Below the pieces are notes generated by a model, which saw nothing but the letters and a program-made list of their open reading frames with translations, had not been told where the DNA came from and searched no databases. From positions 372,001 to 436,000 of the forward strand of contig NZ_CP043473.1 in assembly GCF_008275125.1 (NCBI RefSeq): a stretch of 64,000 nt of DNA. The letters run 5' to 3'. This DNA is from Chromobacterium paludis. GTDB taxonomy: Bacteria; Pseudomonadota; Gammaproteobacteria; Burkholderiales; Chromobacteriaceae. This document shows, piece after piece, positions 11,547 through 20,135 of the stretch. The position numbers and the translations under genes were made by a program. Numbering within the stretch: position 1 is the stretch's first letter; the number at the start of each line of letters is the position of its first letter.

Positions 11547-11572
11547 AAAGCCGGGAACGCATCCCGGCTTTT
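11547..11572. terminator. Bidirectional terminator between the 10803 gene and lgt
   Basis: AAAGCCGGGA-ACGCA-TCCCGGCTTTT, with an A-run on the left and a T-run on the right. It can terminate both convergent genes. Confidence 0.85.
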
Positions 11573-11590
11573 GCTTAACGAGTCATGGCA

Positions 11591-12442
11591 TCAGGCGCGC
11601 TTGCGCTTGCCGAAGAAGACAAACAGCGCCAGGCCGATGATGATCATGGGCAGGCTCAGCCATTGGCCCATGCTGATCACGTCGGACTTGCCGAAGATGC
11701 CGGCGTCCGGGTTGCGGAAGTATTCGCTGACGAAGCGCGCGACGCCGTAGCCGATCAGGAACAGGGCCGATACCTGGCCAGTGGCGCGTTTCTTGGCGCT
11801 GTAAAGCCACAGCACGCTGAACAGGGCGATGCCTTCCAGCATGAACTCATACAGCTGCGAGGGGTGGCGCAGCAGGCCGCCGTACTGCATCAGCATGTTC
11901 ATCAGGTCCGACGATTGCTGCGCCTCGGCGATGTCCTGCATCCGCGCCTGCGGGAACAGCATGGCCCAGGGCAGGCTGGGGCTGGCCACGCGTCCCCACA
12001 GCTCGCCGTTGATGAAGTTGCCGATGCGCCCGGCGGCCAGGCCCAGCGGCACCAGCGGCGCGATGAAGTCGGTCAGCTGCCAGAAGCCGCGGCCGATCTT
12101 GCGGCCGTACAGCGCCACCGCGATCAGCACGCCGAGGAAGCCGCCGTGGAAGGACATGCCGCCCTTCCACACCATGAAGATTTCCAGCGGATGGCTGAAA
12201 TAGAAGCCGGGCTCGTAAAACAGCACCTCGCCCAGGCGGCCGCCCACCACCACGCCGACCGCGCCATACATCAGCATGTCGTCCAGCTGCGGCACGGTGA
12301 GCACGTTGTCGCCTTTGTTCAGGCGGTATTTGCCCAGGGTCAGAAACAGGGCGAAGCCCAGCAGGTACATCAGGCCGTACCAGTGCACGGCGACCGGGCC
12401 CAGGTGGATGGCCACCGGATCGAACTGTGGATGAATCAGCAT
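11591..12442 (-). CDS. lgt: Phosphatidylglycerol-prolipoprotein diacylglyceryl transferase
   Basis: 283 aa, seven predicted membrane segments. It transfers diacylglycerol to the lipobox Cys of prolipoproteins. Signature segments are seen: [10 protein letters not shown] with the essential His, and [14 protein letters not shown], the Lgt signature with the conserved Arg and Asn. The start at 12442 begins [23 protein letters not shown], as in other Lgt proteins. A TATAAT on the minus strand at about 12485-12490 could be its -10 box. It is divergent from ilvD across 196 bp. Confidence 0.95.
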   Translation of the reverse strand: MLIHPQFDPVAIHLGPVAVHWYGLMYLLGFALFLTLGKYRLNKGDNVLTVPQLDDMLMYGAVGVVVGGRLGEVLFYEPGFYFSHPLEIFMVWKGGMSFHGGFLGVLIAVALYGRKIGRGFWQLTDFIAPLVPLGLAAGRIGNFINGELWGRVASPSLPWAMLFPQARMQDIAEAQQSSDLMNMLMQYGGLLRHPSQLYEFMLEGIALFSVLWLYSAKKRATGQVSALFLIGYGVARFVSEYFRNPDAGIFGKSDVISMGQWLSLPMIIIGLALFVFFGKRKRA

Positions 12443-12638
12443 TTGTCAGTGATGTGCGTTTGCGGTAAAAGAAATGTTGACGAGATTATACGGAAAGCGT
12501 TCCCCGCCGTCGCGCCGCTCACCCGCGGCGTTGCGGCATTTTGCTTGGCCCACCCGGCACCCGCGGGCCAATCGCCGCCAGCTTACCCTGCTGACGTGAC
12601 GGAATGACGACCGGTTTTGAACAGATAAAGGAAGCTCC

Positions 12639-14495
12639 ATGCCTCAATACCGCTCCCGCACCTCTACCGCCGGCCGCAATATGGCGGGTGCCCGCGCGCT
12701 GTGGCGCGCCACCGGGATGACCGACGCCGACTTCGGCAAGCCCATCATCGCCATCGCCAATTCCTTCACCCAGTTCGTGCCCGGCCACGTGCACCTGCAG
12801 AACATGGGCCAGCTGGTGGCGAGGGAGATCGAAAAAGCCGGCGGCGTGGCCAAGGAATTCAACACCATCGCCATCGACGACGGCATCGCCATGGGCCACG
12901 GCGGCATGTTGTACAGCCTGCCCAGCCGCGACCTGATCGCCGACAGCGTGGAATACATGGTCAACGCCCACTGCGCCGACGCGCTGGTGTGCATCTCCAA
13001 CTGCGACAAGATCACCCCGGGCATGCTGATGGCGGCGATGCGGCTCAACATCCCGGTGGTGTTCGTCTCCGGCGGGCCGATGGAGGCCGGCAAGGTGCAG
13101 TGGGGCAACGAGGTGCGCAAGCTGGACCTGGTGGACGCCATGGTGGAAGCCGCCAACAGCGCGGTGTCCGACGCCGACGTCGACCGCGTCGAGCGTTCCG
13201 CCTGTCCCACCTGCGGCTCCTGCTCCGGCATGTTCACGGCCAACTCGATGAATTGCCTGACCGAGGCGCTGGGTCTCAGCTTGCCCGGCAACGGCAGCCT
13301 GGTGGCCACCCACGCGGACCGGAAAGAATTGTTCCTCAAGGCCGGCCGCCTGATCGTGGAACTGGCCAAGCGCCATTACGAGGGCGAGGACTTCTCCATC
13401 CTGCCGCGCGGCATCGCCACCAAACAGGCTTTCGAGAACGCGATGAGCCTGGACGTGGCCATGGGCGGCTCCACCAATACCGTGCTGCACCTCTTGGCCG
13501 CCGCCAGCGAGGCCGGGGTGGACTTCAAGATGGCCGACATCGACCGCATCAGCCGCGGCGTGCCGTGTCTGTCCAAGGTGGCGCCGGCGACGCAGAAATA
13601 CCATATGGAAGACGTGCACCGCGCCGGCGGCGTGATCGGCATCCTGGCCGAGCTGGACCGCGCCGGCCTGATCCACCGCGACGTGGCCACCGTGCATAGC
13701 CCGACGCTGGGTTCGGCGCTGGAGCAGTGGGACGTGATGCGCCACGGCGAAGGCAGCGAGCCGCATCGCCTGTACCGCGCGGCGCCGGGCGGCGTGGCCA
13801 CCACCATCGCCTTCAGCCAGAGCATGCGCTATCCGACGCTGGACGACGACCGCGCCGATGGCTGCATCCGCGATAAGGCCCATGCCTACTCGCAGGACGG
13901 CGGCCTCGCGGTGCTGTACGGCAATATCGCCGAGCGCGGCTGCATCGTGAAGACCGCCGGCGTCGACGAGTCCATCCTCAAATTCACCGGCCGCGCCCGC
14001 ATCTTCGAAAGCCAGGACGCGGCGGTGGAGAGCATCCTGGCCGACCAGATCGTCGCCGGCGACATCGTCATCATCCGCTACGAAGGCCCCAAGGGCGGCC
14101 CGGGCATGCAGGAGATGCTGTACCCGACGTCCTATCTGAAGTCCAAGGGCTTGGGCAAGGCCTGCGCCTTGCTGACCGATGGCCGCTTTTCCGGCGGCAC
14201 CTCCGGCCTGTCCATCGGCCACGCGTCGCCGGAAGCGGCCGAGGGCGGCGCGATAGGTTTGGCGGTAGAGGGCGACACGGTGGAGATCGACATCCCCAAC
14301 CGCCGCATCCATCTGGCGGTGTCCGACGAGGAGCTGGCCCGCCGCCGCGCGGCGATGGAGGCGAAAGGCCGCGACGCCTGGAAGCCGGTCGGCCGCGTAC
14401 GCGTGGTCAGCCCGGCCCTGCGCGCCTATGCGGCGATGACCACCAGCGCCGACACCGGCGCGGTACGCGACGTGTCGCAGGTGGAGCGCCAATAA
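12639..14495 (+). CDS. ilvD: Dihydroxy-acid dehydratase
   Basis: 618 aa, normal length. It dehydrates 2,3-dihydroxy-3-methyl acids to 2-oxo acids in valine and isoleucine synthesis, using an Fe-S cluster and Mg2+. The cluster cysteines are visible in [10 protein letters not shown] and [18 protein letters not shown]. The C-terminal signature [23 protein letters not shown] is split here only for description: [10 protein letters not shown] then TSGLSIGH. The start has AAGGAAG upstream. No leader peptide or attenuator is seen in the short gap to lgt. A terminator follows at 14553-14578. Confidence 0.96.
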   Translation: MPQYRSRTSTAGRNMAGARALWRATGMTDADFGKPIIAIANSFTQFVPGHVHLQNMGQLVAREIEKAGGVAKEFNTIAIDDGIAMGHGGMLYSLPSRDLIADSVEYMVNAHCADALVCISNCDKITPGMLMAAMRLNIPVVFVSGGPMEAGKVQWGNEVRKLDLVDAMVEAANSAVSDADVDRVERSACPTCGSCSGMFTANSMNCLTEALGLSLPGNGSLVATHADRKELFLKAGRLIVELAKRHYEGEDFSILPRGIATKQAFENAMSLDVAMGGSTNTVLHLLAAASEAGVDFKMADIDRISRGVPCLSKVAPATQKYHMEDVHRAGGVIGILAELDRAGLIHRDVATVHSPTLGSALEQWDVMRHGEGSEPHRLYRAAPGGVATTIAFSQSMRYPTLDDDRADGCIRDKAHAYSQDGGLAVLYGNIAERGCIVKTAGVDESILKFTGRARIFESQDAAVESILADQIVAGDIVIIRYEGPKGGPGMQEMLYPTSYLKSKGLGKACALLTDGRFSGGTSGLSIGHASPEAAEGGAIGLAVEGDTVEIDIPNRRIHLAVSDEELARRRAAMEAKGRDAWKPVGRVRVVSPALRAYAAMTTSADTGAVRDVSQVERQ

Positions 14496-14552
14496 AACCG
14501 TGGGGCGCGCCGACCCGCAGCGGCGGCGCGCCATGCATGATGGGATGGAAAA

Positions 14553-14578
14553 GGGGAGGCCATGCGCCTCCCCATTTT
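14553..14578. terminator. Terminator between ilvD and mdtI
   Basis: GGGGAGGC-CATGC-GCCTCCCC followed by ATTTTGTTT on the plus strand, with AAAA on the left side. It can end ilvD and perhaps also the convergent mdtJI transcript. Confidence 0.8.
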
Positions 14579-14641
14579 GTTTCAGGCGGGCCTGAGAATT
14601 TCGCCGCGGCAGACGCGGTGGAATTTTCGGGCCGGGCTGAT

Positions 14642-14962
14642 TCAGACGGTGGTCAAAGTCACCACCGCGGCAGCGACGATGCCAATGCCGGCCCAGCCTA
14701 TGGGCTTCAGTTTTTGCTGGTACAACACGCGTCCGCCTATCGCGGTGCCCAGAATGCCGATAGAGCCCCACAGCGCGTAGGCAATCGCCAGATCTATGCC
14801 TTTCACGGCCTGGCCCAAAATCGCAAACGCCAGCCACAACAGCAGAATGGCGCCGGCGCCCCACAATTTGCGGCGGAAGCCGTCGGATTTTTCCAGCATC
14901 ATATTGGCGCAGACATCAATCAGCGCGGAGGCGGCGACCAAGCCCAGATACATCAATTTCAT
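14642..14962 (-). CDS. mdtI: SMR-family transporter subunit, MdtI-like (polyamine exporter half)
   Basis: 106 aa with four transmembrane helices, the standard small-multidrug-resistance size. It starts MKLMYLGLVAASALIDVCANM, and the helix 3-4 region has AYALWGSIGILGTAIGGRVLY, typical of SMR proteins. It has an acidic residue in helix 1 (D) in place of the usual Glu, which fits a heterodimer partner. Its ATG overlaps the TGA of the upstream mdtJ-like gene (ATGA), indicating translational coupling. In E. coli MdtJ and MdtI form a spermidine exporter; that function is inferred from pairing. Confidence 0.8.
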   Translation of the reverse strand: MKLMYLGLVAASALIDVCANMMLEKSDGFRRKLWGAGAILLLWLAFAILGQAVKGIDLAIAYALWGSIGILGTAIGGRVLYQQKLKPIGWAGIGIVAAAVVTLTTV

Positions 14963-15327
14963 GCCGCGGCCTCCCCTTCGTGCTGCTCGCCCAAGGTGAC
15001 GCAGGCCAGCCCGATCAAGGCCAGCGCCAGGCCAAGCAGTTCTTGCGGCACCAGCCTTTCGCCAAACAACCAGACGCTGGCCATGGTCAGTCCCATCAGG
15101 CCCAGGCCTTCCCATACCGCATAGGCCACGCCGACCGAGATGGCGCGCAAGGATCGAGACAGCAGGAAGTAGGACAAGGCCAGCGCGCCGGCCATGCCGA
15201 CATAGGCCAGATAGCTGTCTTCGCGGGCAGCCGACGCCATGAGCAGCGTGCCGGCAATTTCGCATGCAATGGCCGCCAGCAGGATCAGCCAGGCGGCGCA
15301 CAAGGGAGTGAATATTTTTTTATGCAT
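14959..15327 (-). CDS. mdtJ: SMR-family transporter subunit, MdtJ-like (polyamine exporter half)
   Basis: 122 aa, four helices. Features are LLAAIACEIAGTLLMASA with the conserved helix-1 Glu, and GVAYAVWEGLGLMGLTM with the W-E-G typical of MdtJ. It pairs with the overlapping mdtI-like gene. The ATG at 15327 has no Shine-Dalgarno in front of it. An in-frame ATG at 15387 would add 20 residues (MELRLHAPGPIPVSFILFNT) and lies inside a small dyad, with AAAAGGA about 14 nt upstream. The extra codons may be a translated leader rather than protein. The alternative assignment is another SMR pair such as a guanidinium exporter. Confidence 0.8.
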   Translation of the reverse strand: MHKKIFTPLCAAWLILLAAIACEIAGTLLMASAAREDSYLAYVGMAGALALSYFLLSRSLRAISVGVAYAVWEGLGLMGLTMASVWLFGERLVPQELLGLALALIGLACVTLGEQHEGEAAA

Positions 15328-15383
15328 AGTGTTAAATAAAATAAACGAGACAGGAATGGGACCCGGAGCATGTAGACGGAGTT

Positions 15384-15397
15384 CCATCTTGAGATGG
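15384..15397 (-). promoter_or_regulatory. Dyad CCATCT-N2-AGATGG over the upstream in-frame start of mdtJ
   Basis: A perfect 6-bp inverted repeat with a 2-nt centre. It covers the ATG at 15387 on the minus strand. As DNA it could be an operator. As RNA the 2-nt loop is too tight for the full stem. Regulatory role is inference. Confidence 0.3.
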
Positions 15398-16487
15398 TTA
15401 GTCCTTTTGCATATCGCCTGATTTGGGCGAATTTCGGATTCAATCGATGGCGTTTGCGCCGCTAGGCGACGTGGCGGTTATTCTGGCGCCTGCAAGGCGC
15501 TTTCTCCGCCATCCAGCGCGAACGCGAAGGTTCTCAAGCGGCGAGCGCGGCGGAAGGCCGCTCCGCCGCCGCGGCATGCGGCAGATGGACGGCTTGGTAT
15601 GGGGTCGACTTGCCATGGCCGTCGGGGCCAATGGCTATGCTGAGCGCGGCCGGCCGTAGGCGAGGCCGGAGAACGGAGCGGTAAGCGCTGAGACAGCGTG
15701 GTGTTATGGGTATGATGAAGGCTTGATCGACGATGCCGATGAGGCTTGGGTCATCGGCCGGCGGTGGTTATGCAATTATATTGTTAGGTCTTGATAATTG
15801 TCATAATTTGGGAAGGCAAAGGTGGTAGGATGGCGCCATCCCTGTAGGACAATCGGCGCGCCCGGCTCTCCATGCTAGGTTTCTCCGCGCCCATGTCGGG
15901 CCTCCTCTTGTGTTCAGTTCTCTCGCAACCGAACAATTTCCTCGCTCATTGTTTCGTTTTATTTCGAAAGCGAAATATCTGTTAAATCCATTTGGAATTT
16001 GCTTTTTTTCTTGAAATGATAATTGCATTGCGCTGCCGGATTTTTCCCCGCCGTGGCGCCGCATGATCATGCCAGCCGCCAAGCGTGCGGCGAAGTGGCT
16101 TTGGCGCGCGGATTGTGACGGCGACGCCTGTATTTCAATGTTTTTTAATGATTATTTTGATGAGGCAGTAGCGGATGGGCAAAAAAAATGCGCGGTGCCT
16201 TACGGCCCGCGCCAAGTCTACAAAGGAGAAATAGAGGAGAAACTATCAAGAAGCAATTGCTGCATCTCAACGAGAACGGATTATCCGGATTGCGCTACCG
16301 AGTGTCAATATGTGCGTTTTCGAAAATGTCGAGAAATATAACTTTTTGTCGCGCTTCAGTACGTCGCCGTTTACGCAGCCTTTTGGAATCAGGGTTTAGC
16401 TTTTTGGCATAAAGTGCGTCGGGGCGAGCGCGTGCGTGGCGGCTGTGCCACAATACGTTTTTTTCGCATGCAGCAGGATGTCAGCCC
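15398..16487. other. 1.1-kb gene-poor region
   Basis: No convincing gene is seen on either strand. The left third is GC-rich with no typical coding frame. From about 15760 the composition shifts to AT-rich. A perfect short hairpin TATTTCG-AAAG-CGAAATA lies at 15960-15977. A ribosome-site-like run (AAGGAGAAATAGAGGAGAAA) occurs at about 16221-16240, but no ATG or GTG follows at useful spacing. An open frame from 16063 to 16341 encodes a 92-residue Cys-containing peptide without other support. Small RNAs cannot be excluded. Confidence 0.5.
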
Positions 16488-17567
16488 ATGGACGCCGTCC
16501 ACTCTCTTCTTCCCGATCCGCGTCAATATCACCCTCAGGTTTCCTTGACCAACCGTTTGATTCACCATGCCCAGTCCGTGTTGGACGCGCCGAACGCCGA
16601 AGACCGCGAAATGTGGCGGCAGGCGCTGGTGGGGGCGATGGATGAGATGCTGCAGCGCGGCGAGGTTTTGTCCATCTCGGTGGCGCTGGCCATGGTGCCG
16701 ACGCAGGCGTGCTACCAGGTTGTGTGGGACGCTTTGCGCCAAACGGTGGAAGAAACGGGCGGCGCGCGCGCGCTGGTGTTCGCCCTGCCGCTGGTCTTGG
16801 TGGCGGGCAGCCGCGAGCAAGCCCAGCTTCCCGGCGGCGTCGAAGATGTTGCCGGCTTGAATGATTTGCTGCGTCGCCATGGCGTGTTCGCCGAAGGAGG
16901 CGATGTCGCCTTGAGCGGCGTCTTGCTGCATCCCGACAGCCTGGTCGGCCTGGACGCCTTGACCTTATATAAGCTGTCCCGCCAGGGCGAAGCCGCCCGC
17001 GAAGGCTTGCCGAGCGAAGCGGCGCCGATCACGGTGAAGGAAGAGGGCGTGTTCCTGCGCTATCTGATAGGCGTGGCGATTCAGCGCGAAAGCGAAGCCT
17101 GCCCGGTCAAACTGGGCGGTTCGGTCGGCGCCTGGGGCATGCCGCTGATGAAGTTTCTGGGAGAGCAATTGAAGACCGACGGCGTGACGCTATTCCCCAT
17201 CGCGCGTCCGCCGCTGCCGGCGATGCAGGCGCTGGTGGCCGGCAACTACGCGCGCTTCGAAGTGGCGCTGCAGGTGTTCGCCAGCAGCCAGATCCGCCGC
17301 CTGCGCGAGCTGGACAAGGAGCCGGTGGCCATTCTGTCCGCCCACGACAACGGCGAGCTGCATTTCACCCTGTCCGCCCACGGCGACGAGCGCAACTGGG
17401 AAGGTTTTGTCTGGCCGCTGGCTTCGCTCGACAACGTCAAGCTGATAGAAGAAAACTTCCGCGAACTGATGGCGGAGTGCCGCGTGCGCGAGGTGCATAT
17501 CCTGTCTGAACTGCAGCCGGAAAGCCGCGACGGCATTCCGCTGTTCTTCACCGCCGACGATCTGTAA
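16488..17567 (+). CDS. Conserved-looking protein of unknown function
   Basis: 359 aa, not recognised. It is soluble and acidic, with no signal peptide or membrane helix. Visible features are an N-terminal helical region (to about 75) and an alpha/beta segment, ARALVFALPLVLVAGS (about 98-113). A second block has KLGGSVGAWGMPLMKFLGEQL (about 205-225). The C-terminus is PESRDGIPLFFTADDL. Codon use matches neighbouring housekeeping genes, so it is very likely real. It stands alone, followed by a weak hairpin and the convergent LysR gene. No function is proposed. Confidence 0.7.
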   Translation: MDAVHSLLPDPRQYHPQVSLTNRLIHHAQSVLDAPNAEDREMWRQALVGAMDEMLQRGEVLSISVALAMVPTQACYQVVWDALRQTVEETGGARALVFALPLVLVAGSREQAQLPGGVEDVAGLNDLLRRHGVFAEGGDVALSGVLLHPDSLVGLDALTLYKLSRQGEAAREGLPSEAAPITVKEEGVFLRYLIGVAIQRESEACPVKLGGSVGAWGMPLMKFLGEQLKTDGVTLFPIARPPLPAMQALVAGNYARFEVALQVFASSQIRRLRELDKEPVAILSAHDNGELHFTLSAHGDERNWEGFVWPLASLDNVKLIEENFRELMAECRVREVHILSELQPESRDGIPLFFTADDL

Positions 17568-17590
17568 GTTTCCGCCCCGCCTGGTTTGCC

Positions 17591-17609
17591 GCCCCGCCTA
17601 GCGCGGGGC
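17591..17609. terminator. Hairpin between the 359-aa gene and lysR
   Basis: GCCCCGC-N5-GCGGGGC followed by TTGTCGTTT. It is a weak terminator placed between convergent genes. Confidence 0.5.
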
Positions 17610-17617
17610 TTGTCGTT

Positions 17618-18538
17618 TCAGCCTGTCGCGCGGGCCCATGGCGAGCCGGCCAGGCGTTGCGCCAAGTCGTCGATCAAGGCTTGCACCCGCGCCGGCCGGC
17701 CGCGGCCCGGCGGCGTCAGGATATAGAGGGCGATGGGATCGACCTGCCATTCCGGCATCGCCGTTTCCAGCAGGCCGTCTTGCAAGTCCTGCCAAGCCAG
17801 GAATTCCGGCTGCAGAGCCAGCCCCAGTCCCGCGCGCAAGGCCGGGACCAGCGCGTCGGCGTTGTTGACGCGCAGCGGCGCGTTCATTTCCAGCGAGAAC
17901 TCGCCTTCGACTGGGTGGCGAAAGCGCCAGAAGCGGCCGCCTTGCGAATGGCTGTATTGCAAGGCGCGGTGATCGCCGAGTTCCGCCGGATGGGCAGGCT
18001 TGCCGTAGCGGGCGAAATAGGAGGGCGCGCCCACCAGCAGGATGCGCACCGCGCACAGACGGCGCGCCAGCAGGCTGGAGTCGGCCGGGGAGGCGATGCG
18101 CAGCGCCAGATCCATCCTGTCCGCCACCAGGTCCACTTGCTCGTCGCCGAAGTGCAGGTCCAGTTCCACCTCGGGGTGACGCGCCATGAAATCCGGCAGC
18201 AGCGGCGCCAGGTGGGACAGGCCGAAGGACATGGGAGCCGCCATGCGCACCCTGCCGCGCAAGGCCCCGGACTGCTCGGCGATGTCCGCCTCCACCGCCT
18301 CGCCTTCCGCCAGGATGCGCGCGGCGCGCTCCAGCGCCGCGTCGCCGGCCTCGGTCAGCGACAGCCGGCGCGAGGTGCGGTGCAGCAGCACGGTCTTCAT
18401 CCTGTCTTCCAGGCGCGATACCGCCTTGGACACCGTGGCCTGGGATAGGCCCAGCTCGTCGGCGGCGCGGGCGAAGGCGCCGCATTCGGCCACCTTGGCG
18501 AAAATGGCCCAGGCTTCCAGATCGGGCAGTCGTTTCAT
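17618..18538 (-). CDS. LysR-family transcriptional regulator (pirin neighbour)
   Basis: 306 aa. The N-terminal winged helix-turn-helix is AFARAADELGLSQATVSKAVSRLE (about residues 22-45), then a linker helix and a periplasmic-binding-type effector domain starting near 90 (LRGRVRMAAPMSFG). It belongs to the subgroup that often represses or activates a divergent oxidoreductase or pirin gene. The pirin gene starts 170 bp away on the opposite strand, so control of that gene is the simplest inference. The effector is unknown. Confidence 0.9.
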   Translation of the reverse strand: MKRLPDLEAWAIFAKVAECGAFARAADELGLSQATVSKAVSRLEDRMKTVLLHRTSRRLSLTEAGDAALERAARILAEGEAVEADIAEQSGALRGRVRMAAPMSFGLSHLAPLLPDFMARHPEVELDLHFGDEQVDLVADRMDLALRIASPADSSLLARRLCAVRILLVGAPSYFARYGKPAHPAELGDHRALQYSHSQGGRFWRFRHPVEGEFSLEMNAPLRVNNADALVPALRAGLGLALQPEFLAWQDLQDGLLETAMPEWQVDPIALYILTPPGRGRPARVQALIDDLAQRLAGSPWARATG

Positions 18539-18708
18539 GCGGGCTCCGTCGAATGGGGTCTATTCTGCCCATCCTATCAGTTCGCCAGCTTCGCTGCGGC
18601 GAGATTATGTTGAAAATGGAAATCATGCTATTCAATTCATTCCATTAACATCATCTGTGGCGACGTTTATAGTGGCGGTATACCACTCAAGAGCAGAAGG
18701 AGAACGCC

Positions 18709-19407
18709 ATGATCGAACGCCGTCCCTACGCCAGCCTGGGCGCCGCCCAGCATGGCTGGCTGGATGCCAAGCACCATTTTTCCTTCGCCGATTACCGCGA
18801 CGCCGAGCGTATGCGCTGGGGGCGGCTGCGGGTGTGGAACGACGACGCCATCGCCGCCGGCACCGGTTTCGATCCGCATCCTCACGCCGATATGGAAATC
18901 ATCACCTATGTCCGCGAAGGCGCGATCAGCCACGCCGACAGCCTGGGCAACCGCGGCCGCACCGAGGCCGGCGATGTGCAGGTGATGAGCGCCGGCAGCG
19001 GCATCGTCCATTCCGAATACAACCTGGAGCCGGTGACGACCCGCATCTTCCAGATCTGGATCTATCCGGACCGCCACGGCGGCGAGCCGTCCTGGGGCAA
19101 CAAGCCGTTTCCCAAGGCGGATCGCTCCGGCGCTTTCGTCGCGCTGGCCAGCGGCATGGGCGACGAAGATGCCTTGCCCATCCGCGCCGATGCCCGCGTG
19201 CTGGGCGCCACGCTGCGGGCGGGCGAGCGCGCGGACTATCGCTTCGGCGAGGGGCGGCGCGGCTACCTGGTGTTGTCCAGCGGCGCGGCGCAGGTGAACG
19301 GCATCGCGCTGCAGGCCGGCGACGGCGCGGCCATCGCGGGAGAAGATGTGATTCATGTATCGGCCAGCGAGGATGCGGAGCTGGTTCTGGTCGATACACG
19401 AGAGTAA
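18709..19407 (+). CDS. Pirin-family protein (bicupin, possible quercetin dioxygenase)
   Basis: 232 aa, the length of the E. coli YhhW type. The metal ligands of the first cupin are visible: FDPHPHADMEIITYV provides two His and a Glu, and SAGSGIVHSEYN provides a further His. The start LGAAQHGWLDAKHHFSFADYRD is the family hallmark. Members bind Fe(II); some have quercetin 2,3-dioxygenase activity, others act as redox-sensing co-regulators. AGAAGGAGAA precedes the ATG. It is divergent from the LysR gene, its likely regulator. Confidence 0.9.
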   Translation: MIERRPYASLGAAQHGWLDAKHHFSFADYRDAERMRWGRLRVWNDDAIAAGTGFDPHPHADMEIITYVREGAISHADSLGNRGRTEAGDVQVMSAGSGIVHSEYNLEPVTTRIFQIWIYPDRHGGEPSWGNKPFPKADRSGAFVALASGMGDEDALPIRADARVLGATLRAGERADYRFGEGRRGYLVLSSGAAQVNGIALQAGDGAAIAGEDVIHVSASEDAELVLVDTRE

Positions 19408-19466
19408 GGCGGGAGGCTGCGCGGGGCTTCAGGTCCAGATGGCGGACATGGCGCCAGATGGCGAAA

Positions 19467-19493
19467 AGGCCGCAGGGCATTGCCCTGCGGCCT
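19467..19493 (-). terminator. Terminator of the CVNH gene
   Basis: A 13-bp perfect stem (AGGCCGCAGGGCA and its complement) around a minimal loop. On the minus strand it is followed by TTTT. It lies between convergent pirin and CVNH genes. Confidence 0.75.
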
Positions 19494-19517
19494 GGCGGAT
19501 GCCTGCCGAGCCGGAGC

Positions 19518-19880
19518 TTACAGGGTCAGCACCCCGTTATCGTTCACGATTTCTCCCGGCACTTGCTGGTAGCCGGTGATGTCCAGCGTGGACCATTGCC
19601 AGCTGCCATCCATCTTGCGGCATTGGGCGCTCAGGATCACCTTGATGTTGCGGCTGGTTTGCGCGTAAGAGCCGTTCGGGATATAGCCCTTTTGCGGTTC
19701 GGCATCCACTTCGACATGCAGCGAGCCGTCCAGGTTGACCAGGCCGCCGTTCAGTTGAGTCAGGTCGAAGCCGGCCGGGATCCATTGGCCATTGCGTTTT
19801 TGCGACTCGCAATACAAGTGGACGGAAACGCTGTTAGCGGTCAGCAGATAGCTGCCTTGCGGCACAAAGCGGTTGTTCAT
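19518..19880 (-). CDS. Cyanovirin-N homologue (CVNH) lectin-like protein
   Basis: 120 aa made of two CVNH repeats. Repeat 1 covers about 6-62 (FVPQGSYLLTANSVSVHLYC, then FDLTQLNGGLVNLDGSL). Repeat 2 covers about 67-120 (YIPNGSYAQTSRNIKVILSA, then LDITGYQQVPGEIVNDNGVL). The GSY..T..N.. and LDL...I.N..G.L patterns identify the cyanovirin-N fold, a mannose-binding lectin family. The cysteines expected after the T in each repeat are Ala15 and Ser76, while C24 and C87 remain, so neither native disulfide can form. There is no signal peptide, so a cytoplasmic location is likely. GGAGG precedes the ATG. It is monocistronic with its own terminator. Confidence 0.85.
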   Translation of the reverse strand: MNNRFVPQGSYLLTANSVSVHLYCESQKRNGQWIPAGFDLTQLNGGLVNLDGSLHVEVDAEPQKGYIPNGSYAQTSRNIKVILSAQCRKMDGSWQWSTLDITGYQQVPGEIVNDNGVLTL

Positions 19881-20039
19881 AAACCCTCCAAAATGAGCGG
19901 ACTTTGACTGTTTAACAAGATGCTGCCCGGCGTGGTTGTTTTTCCAGTATCGGGTGCCACTTGAATGTAGTTGATTGGTTTTTTATTGCTCTGATCCAAA
20001 GGCGGGTTGCCTGCCTTGCCTGCTTGTGCTTGATCGAGA

Positions 20040-20051
20040 GCAAGCGCTTGC
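20040..20051. promoter_or_regulatory. LacI/PurR-type operator candidate upstream of glyA
   Basis: GCAAGCGCTTGC is a perfect 12-bp palindrome whose core AAGCGCTT fits the LacI-family pattern AANCGNTT. In E. coli PurR represses glyA through such a box. It lies 85 bp before glyA and 160 bp before the divergent CVNH gene. Whether this organism has a matching regulator is unknown. Confidence 0.4.
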
Positions 20052-20135
20052 AAAGACAATTCCACGTCAAGATTTCATCCAGTCCATTTCGTGTAGAATG
20101 GCCCCATCGTTAACCCTTTGATGGATGAGTCAAAG

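Noticed and set aside
12519..14864. 781-codon minus-strand frame across ilvD
   Set aside because: Antisense of ilvD, with His/Ala/Gly-rich sequence and no family features.
16063..16412. Cys-containing 92-aa frame and an overlapping 74-aa frame as possible peptide precursors
   Set aside because: No start codon is placed correctly after the purine-rich run, and there are no maturation genes nearby.
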